A stretch of 64,000 nucleotides of DNA from Sporosarcina sp. ANT_H38 (GCF_008369195.1 NZ_VOBC01000001.1:744001-808000), one strand, 5' to 3'. Positions 34,346 through 44,079 are shown, numbered from the stretch's first letter. Notes: generated by a model not told the origin, from the sequence alone. Made by a program: numbers and translations.

Positions 34346-34402
34346 TTTAGAGAAATATTATATTTCATCAATCATGCCTTTACTGACTGTTTTTCGCTAT
34401 TA

Positions 34403-34630
34403 CTACTTAACTTCAGTCGTTTTTTCTTTCTCTTCTAAATCTGTCGGCTTAACGGGCATCTCAGCCAGATTAACAAACACGAACATTACTACAAATGCAA
34501 TTCCTAAATATTTCAACCGTTTTTTACGTAACGCCTTGTCCTTTTTCACTACGGCAATTATGGTGTGTACGATAAAGTAAAAAACTGTAAACACCGATAA
34601 TGAAGTGATAAGTGAAAGTATACTACCCAA
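34403..34630 (-). CDS. Small two-helix membrane protein
   Basis: 75 residues with two predicted membrane helices (about 4-27 and 41-58) separated by a strongly basic loop K-K-D-K-A-L-R-K-K-R, and a charged C terminus with E-E-K-E-K. TTG start at 34630 has AGGAGGCGACAAT upstream, a good site. Function unknown; similar proteins are frequent in Bacillus accessory DNA. Confidence 0.55.
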   Translation of the reverse strand: MGSILSLITSLSVFTVFYFIVHTIIAVVKKDKALRKKRLKYLGIAFVVMFVFVNLAEMPVKPTDLEEKEKTTEVK

Positions 34631-35242
34631 ATTGTCGCCTCCTACTATTAGATATTAATTATATGCTACGATAAAGTCTTTTAATTAGCTATAAGAAATG
34701 TAGAATAAAATAGCCACCCGCTTAATTAGGCAAATGCCACTCCCTCATAACTCAAGAAATTTGTATAGCTCGGATTCACTCTGATAAGTACAGACTTATA
34801 GAGAAAAGGGGAGTATAGAGATTACCAGGTGCTCTTTATCGTGTTATTTTATTGTAAGTTAGGAGTGGCGTTTGATAAAAACTTATCTAATTTAAGTATA
34901 ACCATTTAATAGTTAGGCGATTTCTTTTGAAAATTAATTTTCTACTTTTATTTTTTACTCGCCTGATATAAGCGTTCTAAACATTTTCGTGTCCCTAAGG
35001 TACTTAATTTCCTCTATTTCATCGGGACGAAGAATCGCAATACCTGTAATTTCTGCATCAACTTTTGCTTTTTAGGTTTTTTCATACTCAATATAAATAA
35101 TTTGAATAATCGTATAAATGGTAAAGTCAAGTTCAACTAAAAATAAGAGGGTAGAATTGTTGAGGAATGGAATTATGCTTTAGGCATTACTCAGAATATC
35201 AATTTTGATTAAATGGAATTTATAGGTAGGGAGTGAACATTT
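34631..35242. other. 612-bp gap with one possible small gene relic
   Basis: On the minus strand (about 34,965-35,091) a frame reads K-V-D-A-E-I-T-G-I-A-I-L-R-P-D-E-I-E-E-I, then Y-L-R-D-T-K-M-F-R-T-L-I-S-G-E and stop; the M-K-K-P-K start is in another frame, so it is probably a frameshifted small gene. The rest shows nothing. Confidence 0.35.
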
Positions 35243-35782
35243 ATGAACAAAACAGCTGTTTTATTATATCCACAATTCAGCGAGTATGAGCTAAGTGTAG
35301 CATTATCCATTTTAATGCAAGGGGGGAAATCAAGTATAACAGTCGGCTTAAACAATCAACCGATTAAAGGTGAGTCAGGGTTATCTTGTATAGCTGACGC
35401 GACTGTTGATGAAATTAACTTTGAAGAAATAGATAGCCTCTTATTACCAGGGTGCATGGATATTATGTCGCTAATTGACGAAGATAGATTAACGGCTTTT
35501 ATTCAACGCGTAACTACCAAAGAAACCGTGATTGCAAGCATTTCCAGTTCTCCATATTTATTAGCAAAAGCAGGGGTTTTAGGAGATACAAAATTTACTG
35601 TCGGGATGACGAAAGAAAATATGGAAAAGTCGGGTGTATTTGAAAAAAAGAAATTTTCAGAAGAGATAGTAGTTCAAGATGGAAATATAATCACACCAAG
35701 AGGTAGAGGATTTATTAGATTTGGAATTTGTTTTGGGAAAGCGTTAAACCTTGAATTTGACGAAAGATGGTATCAAGAATAA
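35243..35782 (+). CDS. DJ-1/PfpI family protein lacking the nucleophile Cys
   Basis: 179 residues with the DJ-1/PfpI fold pattern: A-V-L-L-Y-P-Q-F-S-E-Y-E at the start, D-S-L-L-L-P-G near 64-70, and the elbow A-S-I-S-S-S-P-Y-L-L-A-K-A-G-V-L near 98-113. In active members the elbow has Cys at the third position of I-C-S/G; here residue 101 is Ser. The conserved Glu near residue 15 remains. A catalytic role is therefore doubtful. ATG 35243 follows GGGAGTGAAC. Single gene with a terminator. Confidence 0.78.
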   Translation: MNKTAVLLYPQFSEYELSVALSILMQGGKSSITVGLNNQPIKGESGLSCIADATVDEINFEEIDSLLLPGCMDIMSLIDEDRLTAFIQRVTTKETVIASISSSPYLLAKAGVLGDTKFTVGMTKENMEKSGVFEKKKFSEEIVVQDGNIITPRGRGFIRFGICFGKALNLEFDERWYQE

Positions 35783-35814
35783 TTTAGTAAACTATCGGAT
35801 TGAGGGAAATGAAA

Positions 35815-35850
35815 GGCGACCATCTCTATAAAAGAGTGGTCGCCATTTTT
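35815..35850 (+). terminator. Terminator after DJ-1/PfpI gene
   Basis: GGCGACCA-TCTCT pairs with AGAG-TGGTCGCC, followed by ATTTTT. Confidence 0.85.
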
Positions 35851-35900
35851 GCGCTTATTTCTTACAAGATAAGAAAGTATAAGTTTTCAAACGTGGAACA

Positions 35901-35990
35901 GTGTCTAGCTCCAGCCCCCACTCACTCGAATCATAAGCAGTCCGGACAGTTCACCGGTCCGTTGCCATTTGGAGGGATTGAATTATCCTG
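35901..35990 (+). repeat. Family 2 repeat, partial copy I
   Basis: Begins GTGTCTAGCTCCAGCCCCC, like the left end of copies G and H, and holds a CGGAC/GTCCG hairpin. The right-end block (GGCGCTTGCGCTTTTC) is missing. Confidence 0.45.
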
Positions 35991-36012
35991 TTTTCCGAAT
36001 GTCGATTATATA

Positions 36013-37176
36013 TTACAGTGTTACATGCTTCGGCTTCTTCCAAAACAGTGCAATAATCGTACCGATTGCTAATACGATTGCGGCGAAATAGTATGGGTAG
36101 TTTAAGTCGATGTCGAACAACACACCACCGATGATTGGGCCAAAAATGTTACCAATACTTGTGAAGGTTGAGTTCATGCCGCCGATAAAACCTTGTTCAT
36201 TGCCCGCAATTTTAGATAAATACGATGTAATGGCTGGTCGAATCAAATCAAATCCAACAAAAAGGAAGAATGTTGTCAGTAAAATTGCAAAGTATGAGCT
36301 CACGAAGGTCATCAATAATACGAGAATAGCTGATAGGGCTAAGCTATAGCGAATAAGATTGATTTCTCCTATGCTTTTGGATAGCCGGTCGAAAAGCAAA
36401 ATTTGTGCAAGAGCACCGACAATTCCGCTGCCTGTTATGACGATGGCGATATCTTTTGGCGTGAAGCCGAATTTATGATCGACGAATAAGCTAAAGAATG
36501 ATTCAAACGCTGCGAGTCCAAATGACAACACGAAAATTAATATAAACGCAATGGCATACATCGGTATGAAAAGACGACGAAACCCTGTTTTTTGTCCTGG
36601 GGTAGGCGCATCTTCAGTCTTGCGTTCAGGTTCTGTTAATAGAATTAGTGAAAGAATCGCAGCAAGCGCTCCGAGTACACCCGCTGAATAAAAGGGTACT
36701 CGTGTGCCAATTTCAGCTAAAAATCCACCGATCCCAGGTCCGATAATAAAGCCTGTGCTTATAGCGGCTGACATATAGCCAATTGCCTTTGGTCTTGTGG
36801 CATTCGTTGTAATATCAGCGATAAATGCTGTTACAGCAGGCATAATGAATGCGGCACTGACCCCGCCGAGCATGCGTGAGATAAATAAAACTTCAACTGA
36901 TTTACCAAATCCGAACAAAAACTCTGAGAAACCGAATACAAATAGGCCGACCACAATCATAATTTTACGACCGTATTTGTCAGCCCATCGCCCGGCAAAT
37001 GGTGAGACGATAAGTTGTGTAATTGCAAATGCCGCCATCATATACCCAACGACCGTACCGTTAATGCTAAGCTCATTCATAATTGTAGGTAGGACGGGAA
37101 TAACAAGCCCGATACCAAGAAAGGCGATAAATAAATTCAGTAATAAGATGGCTAATGTGACTTTTTGATTTTTCAT
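36013..37176 (-). CDS. MFS multidrug efflux transporter, NorA/Bmr-like
   Basis: Proton-driven drug efflux pump of 387 residues with 12 predicted membrane helices. Motif A is G-R-W-A-D-K-Y-G-R-K between helices 2 and 3; motif C-like S-T-G-F-I-I-G-P-G-I-G-G in helix 5 marks the drug/H+ antiporter group. ATG 37176 follows AGAGGAGTTTTGTTT; an in-frame extension to 37281 is less likely. Substrates cannot be told from sequence. Last gene of the accessory region before the lepA-end repeat. Confidence 0.85.
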   Translation of the reverse strand: MKNQKVTLAILLLNLFIAFLGIGLVIPVLPTIMNELSINGTVVGYMMAAFAITQLIVSPFAGRWADKYGRKIMIVVGLFVFGFSEFLFGFGKSVEVLFISRMLGGVSAAFIMPAVTAFIADITTNATRPKAIGYMSAAISTGFIIGPGIGGFLAEIGTRVPFYSAGVLGALAAILSLILLTEPERKTEDAPTPGQKTGFRRLFIPMYAIAFILIFVLSFGLAAFESFFSLFVDHKFGFTPKDIAIVITGSGIVGALAQILLFDRLSKSIGEINLIRYSLALSAILVLLMTFVSSYFAILLTTFFLFVGFDLIRPAITSYLSKIAGNEQGFIGGMNSTFTSIGNIFGPIIGGVLFDIDLNYPYYFAAIVLAIGTIIALFWKKPKHVTL

Positions 37177-37424
37177 AAACAAAACTCCTCTAAAATAAGT
37201 TGCTTGTTCTTTTTTAGTGAGGTTGATACTCGCTTTCTCAAATTCACAAAGAACAATTGATACAATAAATGATAAGTTCATAACTCCGCATTGCTACATC
37301 ATTTTCAGTATGTCCTGGTTTATTAATATAAGTATCATGTGACACCTTAAAACATGAGAGAAAATATTTTCTGGCAAGGATAAGAAACAATGTATGCATA
37401 TTTTCTCGAATTGATAGCTGCTAA

Positions 37425-37515
37425 ATATAGTATGTAAACTTGCGTAGGCGCCTTACCGGCATTACTTAAGCACTGAAGCTGTATGTAATGGAATCATTTA
37501 ACTATATAGATATAT
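37425..37515 (+). repeat. Family 1 intergenic repeat, copy D (short)
   Basis: GTAAACTTGCGTAGGCGCCTTAC on the left and TAATGGAATCATTTAACTATATAG on the right, with only about 35 bases of interior. It is the shortest copy and shows the minimal ends of the family. Confidence 0.65.
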
Positions 37516-37771
37516 GATACGTCATTAAGGAGGAATTTACTATATTTCAATTAGAAAAGAATAGCCATTGATTCGATTTAACGGTTGGCTGTTCTTACAT
37601 TAATAGATCTTTTTTTCATCCGGTAGCCATACCGGAATGCTTACAAAACTTAATTCCTGTAAATATCCTACTTTAAATTTGGCTAATGAAGAACATAATA
37701 AACACTTATGAACTCAACGTTTGTACGATACTTCATAATGCTGTATGATACAATTTAGTACGTCCAAATGA

Positions 37772-37815
37772 CAAGAAGCATTTAGGGCTCTCTTGAAGAT
37801 GGACGAGAATTAATT
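37772..37815 (+). repeat. Right copy of lepA 3'-end direct repeat (candidate attR)
   Basis: Encodes QEAFRALLKMDEN and stop in frame, against [13 protein letters not shown] in lepA; about 36 of 42 bases agree. The sequence just left of CAAGAAGC bears no resemblance to lepA. A terminator follows seven bases later and then hemW, the natural neighbour of lepA, so this copy most likely marks the original chromosome side. Confidence 0.7.
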
Positions 37816-37821
37816 AAAAAC

Positions 37822-37849
37822 GGAGAAGGGGGCGTTGAGCCCTCTTTTT
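37822..37849 (+). terminator. Terminator following the second lepA end
   Basis: AAGGGGGC pairs with GCCCTCTT (one G-T pair) around GTTGA, then TTTTT. Its place suggests it was the original lepA terminator. Confidence 0.7.
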
Positions 37850-37873
37850 GCTGTTAAGGAAGGAAGTGACGGT

Positions 37874-39007
37874 ATGAGGGGTATGTATATCCACATTCCG
37901 TTTTGTCATCAAATTTGTCATTACTGTGATTTCAATAAAGTATTTTTCAAAAATCAACCTGTCGATGAATATATCGAATCAATGGGACAGGAACTGGCTA
38001 TCATGCGGCAGGAAGGTATTTCATTCAAAGAGGTTGAAACGGTTTTCTTAGGAGGCGGTACACCAACTTCGCTGTCTGAAAAACAACTTGAACGGCTACT
38101 TGAGATTATCCATGAATACGTGGATGTCAGTTCTTTGAAAGAGTTTTCGACGGAAGCAAATCCGGACGAGCTGACTTATGGCAAATTGACCGTCCTGAAA
38201 AATGGCGGCGTGAACAGATTAAGTATCGGTGTTCAGTCATTCGATGCGGATTTATTATCAAAAATAGGCAGAACGCACAGTCCTGATGACGCTGCACGTG
38301 TCGTTGGTGAAGCTAGAAGGGCAGGATTCGACAACATCAGCATCGATCTAATTTACGGGCTGCCGGGACAAACAATCGCGCAATGGCAAGATACACTGGA
38401 TAAAGCGCTTGCCCTCGATCTTCCCCATTACTCTGGGTACTCGCTTATTGTTGAGCCGAAAACAGTCTTTTATAATTTAATGAATAAAGGCAAATTGCCG
38501 CTCCCAGGAGAAGACATTGAAACAGAAATGTTTACAATGTTAATTGAGCAGATGGAAAGTAAAGGACGGAAGCGTTACGAAATTAGTAATTTTGCAACTC
38601 CTGGTCATGAATCAATCCATAATCTCATCTATTGGGAAAATGCAACATACGCTGGTGTCGGTGCAGGTGCACATGGATATGTTAATGGCACCCGGTATTC
38701 GAATATTGGGCCGATTGCGAAATATATGGAGAAGACGGCGGTTGGCGAAAGACCAGTCCAGCAGACGCATATAGTTACTGAAATCGAAGCGATGGAAGAA
38801 GAAATGTTTCTTGGACTTCGTAAATCAAATGGCGTATCTATCTCTCTGTTCCAAGAAAAGTTTGGAAAGTCGCTTGAAGATGTCTACGGGGAAACATTGC
38901 AATCGCTTATTAAAGAAGGACTTGTCGAGCGATTGGATGATGCTGTCAAATTGACGCACCGTGGTGTTTATCGAGGAAACGATGTATTCCAGCAATTTCT
39001 TAAATAA
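37874..39007 (+). CDS. hemW: HemW, radical SAM heme chaperone (formerly HemN)
   Basis: Radical SAM protein of 377 residues of the oxygen-independent coproporphyrinogen oxidase-like group; HemW proteins bind and deliver heme. The cluster motif is C11-x3-C15-x2-C18 (IPFCHQICHYCDF), with GGGTPT near 67. The extra N-terminal segment of true HemN is absent, which favours HemW. ATG 37874 follows AAGGAAGGAAGTG. In relatives it directly follows lepA; here 12 kb separate them. Confidence 0.92.
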   Translation: MRGMYIHIPFCHQICHYCDFNKVFFKNQPVDEYIESMGQELAIMRQEGISFKEVETVFLGGGTPTSLSEKQLERLLEIIHEYVDVSSLKEFSTEANPDELTYGKLTVLKNGGVNRLSIGVQSFDADLLSKIGRTHSPDDAARVVGEARRAGFDNISIDLIYGLPGQTIAQWQDTLDKALALDLPHYSGYSLIVEPKTVFYNLMNKGKLPLPGEDIETEMFTMLIEQMESKGRKRYEISNFATPGHESIHNLIYWENATYAGVGAGAHGYVNGTRYSNIGPIAKYMEKTAVGERPVQQTHIVTEIEAMEEEMFLGLRKSNGVSISLFQEKFGKSLEDVYGETLQSLIKEGLVERLDDAVKLTHRGVYRGNDVFQQFLK

Positions 39008-39022
39008 TCCAGAGTCAATTCG

Positions 39023-39051
39023 TTGACACTTCGATCTGTATTTGTTAAATT
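39023..39051 (+). promoter_or_regulatory. Sigma-A promoter of hrcA operon
   Basis: TTGACA (39023-39028) and TAAATT/TTAAAT (39045-39051) with 16-17 bases between, just upstream of the CIRCE operator. Confidence 0.75.
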
Positions 39052-39061
39052 ATCAGTAGTA

Positions 39062-39088
39062 TTAGCACTCAGCATTACAGAGTGCTAA
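39062..39088 (+). promoter_or_regulatory. CIRCE operator (HrcA binding site)
   Basis: Perfect TTAGCACTC-N9-GAGTGCTAA (39062-39070 and 39080-39088), the canonical HrcA operator. It lies between promoter and hrcA, so HrcA represses its own operon. Confidence 0.98.
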
Positions 39089-39102
39089 CAGGAGTGATGA
39101 CT

Positions 39103-40158
39103 ATGTTGACGAACAGACAATTGCTTATATTGCAACTGACGGTTGACGATTTCATCGAATCCGCACAACCTGTCGGATCGAGGCAGCTATCTAAAAAGCC
39201 GGAAGCTCCATTTAGTCCTGCGACAATACGGAACGAAATGGCTGACCTTGAGGAAATGGGGTATCTTGAAAAGACCCACACTTCGTCCGGCAGAGTACCA
39301 TCTGAAAAAGGGTACAGATTTTATGTAGATAATCTATTAAGTACAGAAAAGTTGAACACGGCAGACAGTATTCATCTGCGTTCGGTTTTTCGGGAAAAAA
39401 TTGTGGAGACTGAAGAATTAATACGAAAGTCAGCGACAATTTTGTCTGATTTGACGAATTACACTTCTATTCTTCTTGGTCCCGATACATCGATGCATGC
39501 GGTGAAACGTTTTTCGATTGTCCCATTAGATCAAAAGACGGCTGTCGCAATCATTGTCACAGACACTGGACGTGTTGAGAACAGACTATTCAATGTACCA
39601 GAAGGTTTCAACGCATCGGATATTGAAAAAATGGTGAACATCCTAAACGAGCGACTTATCGGTACTCCGCTTGTTCAACTTCAAAAAGTACTTGTGGAAC
39701 AAACGAAAACGGTGTTAGAACGTCATTTTCATCATGCCAGCGATTTGTTCGCTTCATTCCAACGGGCGATAGCAATTGAACCGGAAGAACGGCTGTTTTT
39801 TGGTGGTAAAATGAATATGATGAAACAACCCGAATTCAATGATATCCACAAGATTAAAACATTGTTTGAATTGATGGACAAGGGCGCACCGGCAATGACA
39901 TTTTTTCAAGAAGGTATGACAGGAATTCATGTGCGCATCGGTTCTGAAAATAATCACAATGCGATGGAAGATTGCAGTGTGATTACAGCTACATATTCAG
40001 CCGGCGACAATATGACGGGTTCCATCGCTATCATCGGACCCAAAAGAATGGACTATGCAAGAGTCATTACGATGCTTGATTTGATGAGCAGTGATTTGTC
40101 CAGAGAATTGGCAAGGCTGACAATCGGCGGAGGAACAGCAGGGAGGAACGACAAATGA
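39103..40158 (+). CDS. hrcA: Heat-shock repressor HrcA
   Basis: Repressor of class I heat-shock genes, binding CIRCE, 351 residues. N-terminal winged helix (LTNRQLLILQ to about 80, with P-V-G-S-R-Q-L and S-P-A-T-I-R-N-E-M), then the GAF-like dimer domain. ATG 39103 is the family start (MLTNRQLLIL) and follows AGGAGTGATGACT; ATG 39097 is also in frame. The end overlaps grpE by four bases. Confidence 0.96.
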   Translation: MLTNRQLLILQLTVDDFIESAQPVGSRQLSKKPEAPFSPATIRNEMADLEEMGYLEKTHTSSGRVPSEKGYRFYVDNLLSTEKLNTADSIHLRSVFREKIVETEELIRKSATILSDLTNYTSILLGPDTSMHAVKRFSIVPLDQKTAVAIIVTDTGRVENRLFNVPEGFNASDIEKMVNILNERLIGTPLVQLQKVLVEQTKTVLERHFHHASDLFASFQRAIAIEPEERLFFGGKMNMMKQPEFNDIHKIKTLFELMDKGAPAMTFFQEGMTGIHVRIGSENNHNAMEDCSVITATYSAGDNMTGSIAIIGPKRMDYARVITMLDLMSSDLSRELARLTIGGGTAGRNDK

Positions 40159-40730
40159 CAACTGTAAACGATGAATTTAAAGAGAATGATGAAGTAATAC
40201 TGGAAACTCCCGATAATTCAAATGAAGCAATCGAATCCGATGAAAATACGGAAGAGATTGAAATCGTTGAAAACGAGAATGACCGTATTGTAAAAGAACT
40301 TACTGACAAGCTTAAAGAAGAAGAGAACAAGCGGCTTAGGCTTCTAGCAGATTATGAAAACTTCAAAAGAAGAGCCTCGCTTGATAAAGAAGCATTGCAG
40401 AAGTATCGTGCACAGAGTGTAGTGACGAATCTGATGCCAGTACTTGATAACTTTGCACGAGCACTTACGATTGAAGCGAAAACAGAAGAGGCACAAACGA
40501 TGATCACGGGATTAGATATGGTATACCGTACATTCGTTCAAGCTCTTGAAGAAGAAGGTCTTGTTGAAATCCAAGCGCTGGATCAGGAGTTCGATCCGAA
40601 TTTCCATCAGGCAATCATGACAGGTTCTGATGCAGATAAACCAACAGGCATCGTACTTGAACAAATGCAAGCAGGTTATATGTTGAAAGATCGTGTCCTT
40701 AGACCAGCAATGGTTAAAGTAAACGAATAA
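40155..40730 (+). CDS. grpE: GrpE nucleotide exchange factor
   Basis: Exchange factor for DnaK, 191 residues: acidic N terminus (1-50), long coiled coil (about 50-90, L-A-D-Y-E-N-F-K-R-R) and the C-terminal beta wing (DPNFHQAIM, G-Y-M-L-K-D-R-V-L-R-P-A-M-V-K-V). ATG overlaps the hrcA stop. dnaK follows after 35 bases. Confidence 0.97.
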   Translation: MTTVNDEFKENDEVILETPDNSNEAIESDENTEEIEIVENENDRIVKELTDKLKEEENKRLRLLADYENFKRRASLDKEALQKYRAQSVVTNLMPVLDNFARALTIEAKTEEAQTMITGLDMVYRTFVQALEEEGLVEIQALDQEFDPNFHQAIMTGSDADKPTGIVLEQMQAGYMLKDRVLRPAMVKVNE

Positions 40731-40765
40731 AAAAATGTAGCATTATATATTGGAGGAATTAGATT

Positions 40766-42592
40766 ATGAGTAAAATTATCGGTATAGACTTAGGGACAAC
40801 AAACTCAGTAGTAGCAGTTTACGAAGGCGGAGAGCCGAAAGTTATTCCAAATCCAGAAGGTAACCGTACAACACCATCTGTCGTAGCATTCAAAAACGGT
40901 GAACGTCAAGTCGGTGAAGTAGCAAAACGCCAATCAATCACGAACCCAAACACAATCATGTCTGTTAAACGTCATATGGGATCAGACTTTAAAGTGAAAG
41001 CTGAAGACAATGAATATACACCTCAAGAAGTTTCTGCAATGATTCTTCAGTATTTGAAGGGTTATGCAGAAGAGTATCTTGGAGAAAAAGTAACGAAAGC
41101 AGTTATTACAGTTCCTGCTTACTTCAGCGATGCACAACGCCAAGCAACACAAGATGCTGGTAGAATTGCAGGCCTTGAAGTGGAACGTATCATTAACGAG
41201 CCGACTGCAGCTGCACTTGCATATGGCCTTGACAAAACAGATGAAGACGAAACTATTCTTGTTTATGACCTTGGTGGCGGTACGTTCGACGTATCAATCC
41301 TTGAACTTGGTGACGGTGTATTCCAAGTTAAATCAACTGCTGGTGATAACAAACTTGGTGGAGATGATTTTGACGATGTTATCATCGACTTCCTTGTTCA
41401 GGAATTCAAGAAAGATAACGGAATTGACTTGTCGAAAGACAAAATGGCTATGCAACGTTTGAAAGATGCTGCTGAAAAAGCGAAAAAAGACCTTTCAGGC
41501 GTAACATCTTCACAAGTTTCATTGCCGTTCATTACAGCTGGAGATGCAGGTCCACTTCACTTGGAAGTCTCGCTTTCTCGTGCGAAATTCGATGAATTGA
41601 CTGCTCACCTTGTTGAACGTTCAATGGTACCAACTCGCCAGGCTATGAAAGATGCTGGCCTTACTGCATCTGAGATTGACAAAGTAATTCTTGTTGGTGG
41701 ATCGACTCGTATTCCAGCAGTTCAAGAAGCAATCAAGAAAGAAACAGGTAAAGAACCATATAAAGGCGTTAACCCGGATGAAGTAGTTGCACTTGGTGCG
41801 GCTGTTCAAGGATCAATCTTAAGCGGAGACGTTACAGACGTTGTACTTCTAGACGTAACACCTCTTTCACTTGGTATTGAAACAATGGGTAACGTATTCA
41901 CTAAACTAATCGAACGTAACACTACAATCCCGACTAGTAAGTCACAAGTATTCTCAACAGCTGCAGATAGCCAGCCAGCGGTTGACATTCATGTATTGCA
42001 AGGTGAGCGTCCAATGTCTGCGGACAACAAAACGCTTGGTCGTTTCCAATTGACGGACATTCCGCCAGCACCACGTGGCGTACCACAAATCGAAGTAACA
42101 TTCGATATTGACAAAAATGGTATTGTTACAGTTAAAGCGAAAGATCTTGGAACACAGAAAGAACATAATATTACAATTCAAGCAAGCTCAGGTCTAACTG
42201 ACGAAGAAATCGAACGCATGGTGAAAGATGCAGAAGCAAATGCTGAAGCAGACCAAAAGCGTAAAGAAGAAGCAGACTTGAAAAACGAAGCAGACCAACT
42301 TGTATTCATGGCTGAAAAGACATTGAAGGATCTTGAAGGTAAAGTTTCAGAAGAAGAAGTGAAAAGTGTCGAAGAAGCAAAAGAAGAGTTGAAGACTGCA
42401 CTTGAAGCTACTGATTTTGACGAAATTCGTACTAAAAAAGAAAAATTGGATGAAATTGTCCAAAAAATGACTATGAAATTGTATGAACAAGCTGCAGCTG
42501 AATCTGCTGAAGGCGCTGAAAATGCTGGCGAACCTAAAGACGACGATATCGTCGACGCAGATTTTGAAGAAGTAATCGACGAGAAAAAATAA
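40766..42592 (+). CDS. dnaK: Chaperone DnaK (Hsp70)
   Basis: ATP-dependent chaperone, 608 residues. N-terminal ATPase with GIDLGTTNS (5-13), [14 protein letters not shown] near 170 and VGGSTRIP near 310, the inter-domain linker V-V-L-L-D-V-T-P, the substrate-binding domain and a lid that ends in an acidic tail. Gram-positive type (lacks the extra loop of the E. coli ATPase domain). ATG 40766 follows TTGGAGGAATTAG. A strong terminator separates it from dnaJ. Confidence 0.98.
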   Translation: MSKIIGIDLGTTNSVVAVYEGGEPKVIPNPEGNRTTPSVVAFKNGERQVGEVAKRQSITNPNTIMSVKRHMGSDFKVKAEDNEYTPQEVSAMILQYLKGYAEEYLGEKVTKAVITVPAYFSDAQRQATQDAGRIAGLEVERIINEPTAAALAYGLDKTDEDETILVYDLGGGTFDVSILELGDGVFQVKSTAGDNKLGGDDFDDVIIDFLVQEFKKDNGIDLSKDKMAMQRLKDAAEKAKKDLSGVTSSQVSLPFITAGDAGPLHLEVSLSRAKFDELTAHLVERSMVPTRQAMKDAGLTASEIDKVILVGGSTRIPAVQEAIKKETGKEPYKGVNPDEVVALGAAVQGSILSGDVTDVVLLDVTPLSLGIETMGNVFTKLIERNTTIPTSKSQVFSTAADSQPAVDIHVLQGERPMSADNKTLGRFQLTDIPPAPRGVPQIEVTFDIDKNGIVTVKAKDLGTQKEHNITIQASSGLTDEEIERMVKDAEANAEADQKRKEEADLKNEADQLVFMAEKTLKDLEGKVSEEEVKSVEEAKEELKTALEATDFDEIRTKKEKLDEIVQKMTMKLYEQAAAESAEGAENAGEPKDDDIVDADFEEVIDEKK

Positions 42593-42609
42593 ATAAGAAT
42601 GATCATTGA

Positions 42610-42656
42610 CGGAAAAGTCAAAGTCCGATATTCCGGCTTTGGCTTTTCCGATTTTT
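42610..42656 (+). terminator. Terminator after dnaK
   Basis: CGGAAAAG-TCAAAG-TCCG pairs with CGG-CTTTGG-CTTTTCCG, then ATTTTT. Confidence 0.88.
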
Positions 42657-42665
42657 ATTGCGCGA

Positions 42666-42896
42666 ACTAGACTTCAGCGCCTTGCCACTTGGCCTGTGCG
42701 AAGTGTGTCATGCAGTCGAGAGGGTTTGAACTTTATCCCTCGACATTCCCACAGGAGGTCACGATTTTAGACTGCCTTCCGTTAAATTCAGACTAGTAGA
42801 TAAAGGCGAAAAATGCCTTTATCTACTAGTTTTTCGGAAGGGTTTGAAGTCTATTTCTTATACTTGTCGGGGCTGACCAGGCGCTTACGCTTTTCA
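42666..42896 (+). repeat. Family 2 intergenic repeat, copy H
   Basis: Left CTAGACTTCAGCGCCTTG, then inverted GTCGAGAGGG/CCCTCGAC around TTTGAACTTTAT, TTTAGACTGCCTTCCG, a further inner hairpin (GATAAAGGC/GCCTTTATC), and right end CCAGGCGCTTACGCTTTTC. The order equals copy G with an inserted hairpin. Its right end lies 53 bases before dnaJ, next to a TACAAT hexamer (about 42,906) that may be the dnaJ -10. Confidence 0.7.
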
Positions 42897-42948
42897 GTTT
42901 TTAATGATACAATAGACGATATCCAAAGTATTTCGGGAGAGTGAAGTA

Positions 42949-44064
42949 ATGAGTAAAAGAGATTATTATGACGTGCTTGGTATTACAAAATCGGCATCAA
43001 AAGACGAGATTAGGAAAGCGTATCGTTCGCTTTCGAAAAAATATCATCCAGACTTGAACAAAGCGGAAGATGCAGTTGATAAATTCAAAGAAGTGACGGA
43101 AGCATATGAAGTACTGAGCGACGATTCGAAAAAAGCTAATTACGACCAATTCGGACATACTGATCCGAACCAAGGTTTTGGCGGTGGTGGCGGAGCTGAT
43201 GGATTCGGTTTCGATGATATATTCAGTTCGTTTTTCGGTGGAAACACACGACGCCGTGACCCGAATGCCCCGAGAAAAGGGGACGACTTACAGTATTCGA
43301 TGAACATCGACTTCATGGAAGCTGTTTTCGGGAAGGAAACGGAAGTTGAAATACCGAGAGAAGAAGACTGTGATACTTGTGATGGTTCAGGCGCTAAAAA
43401 AGGTACTTCACCTAAGACATGTACACACTGTGGTGGTTCGGGACAAATCAGTGTTACTCAAAACACGCCGCTTGGCCAAATGGTCAACCGTCGAGCGTGT
43501 CAGCACTGTAGAGGAACTGGTAAAATAATTCCTGAGAAATGTTCAACTTGTCACGGAGCAGGTAAAGTGACGAAAAGGAAGAAAATTAAAGTAACGATTC
43601 CTGAGGGAGTCGATGATGGGCAACAGCTTCGGGTATCTGGACAGGGAGAAGCTGGCCATAAAGGTGGACCTTCTGGCGATTTATATATCGTATTCCGCGT
43701 TAAGCAACATGAGAAGTTTATTCGTGAAGACGATGATATCTATTTGGAGCTCAATCTTTCCTTCCCGCAAGCATCACTGGGCGATGAAATTGAAGTGCCG
43801 ACTGTCCAAGGTAATGTGAATTTGAAAATCCCGGCAGGCACGCAAACGGGAACACGATTCCGCTTAAAAGGCAAGGGTGTTAAAAACGTCCATGGTCGGG
43901 GAATTGGAGATCAACACGTTATTGTCAAAGTGATGACGCCTAAGAAAATGACAGAAAAACAGAAAGAACTGATGCGTGAATTTGCTGCGATTAGCGGAGA
44001 TTCACTTGACGAGTATTCAAGTTCACTGTTCGATAAAATCAAACGTTCAATTAAAGGTGACTGA
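42949..44064 (+). CDS. dnaJ: Chaperone DnaJ
   Basis: Hsp40 co-chaperone, 371 residues. J domain with H-P-D at 33-35, G/F-rich linker (about 75-110), four C-x-x-C-x-G-x-G zinc repeats ([32 protein letters not shown]), then C-terminal beta domains. ATG 42949 follows GGGAGAGTGAAGTA. Followed by prmA, rsmE and mtaB with short gaps. Confidence 0.97.
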   Translation: MSKRDYYDVLGITKSASKDEIRKAYRSLSKKYHPDLNKAEDAVDKFKEVTEAYEVLSDDSKKANYDQFGHTDPNQGFGGGGGADGFGFDDIFSSFFGGNTRRRDPNAPRKGDDLQYSMNIDFMEAVFGKETEVEIPREEDCDTCDGSGAKKGTSPKTCTHCGGSGQISVTQNTPLGQMVNRRACQHCRGTGKIIPEKCSTCHGAGKVTKRKKIKVTIPEGVDDGQQLRVSGQGEAGHKGGPSGDLYIVFRVKQHEKFIREDDDIYLELNLSFPQASLGDEIEVPTVQGNVNLKIPAGTQTGTRFRLKGKGVKNVHGRGIGDQHVIVKVMTPKKMTEKQKELMREFAAISGDSLDEYSSSLFDKIKRSIKGD

Positions 44065-44079
44065 AAGGAATGAATTCAT

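Larger units (their letters stand above)
37177..37873. other. Gap MFS-hemW: repeat D, hairpin, lepA-end copy, terminator
   Basis: Contains family 1 repeat copy D (37,425-37,515), an inverted repeat AAGAATAGCCA/TGGCTGTTCTT (about 37,556-37,597), the second lepA 3' end (37,772-37,815) and a terminator (37,822-37,849). No gene seen apart from these. Confidence 0.6.

Noticed and set aside
36013..37281. Extended MFS start at 37281 (35 more residues)
   Set aside because: The extra residues are not typical of the family, and ATG 37176 has AGAGGAG at good spacing.
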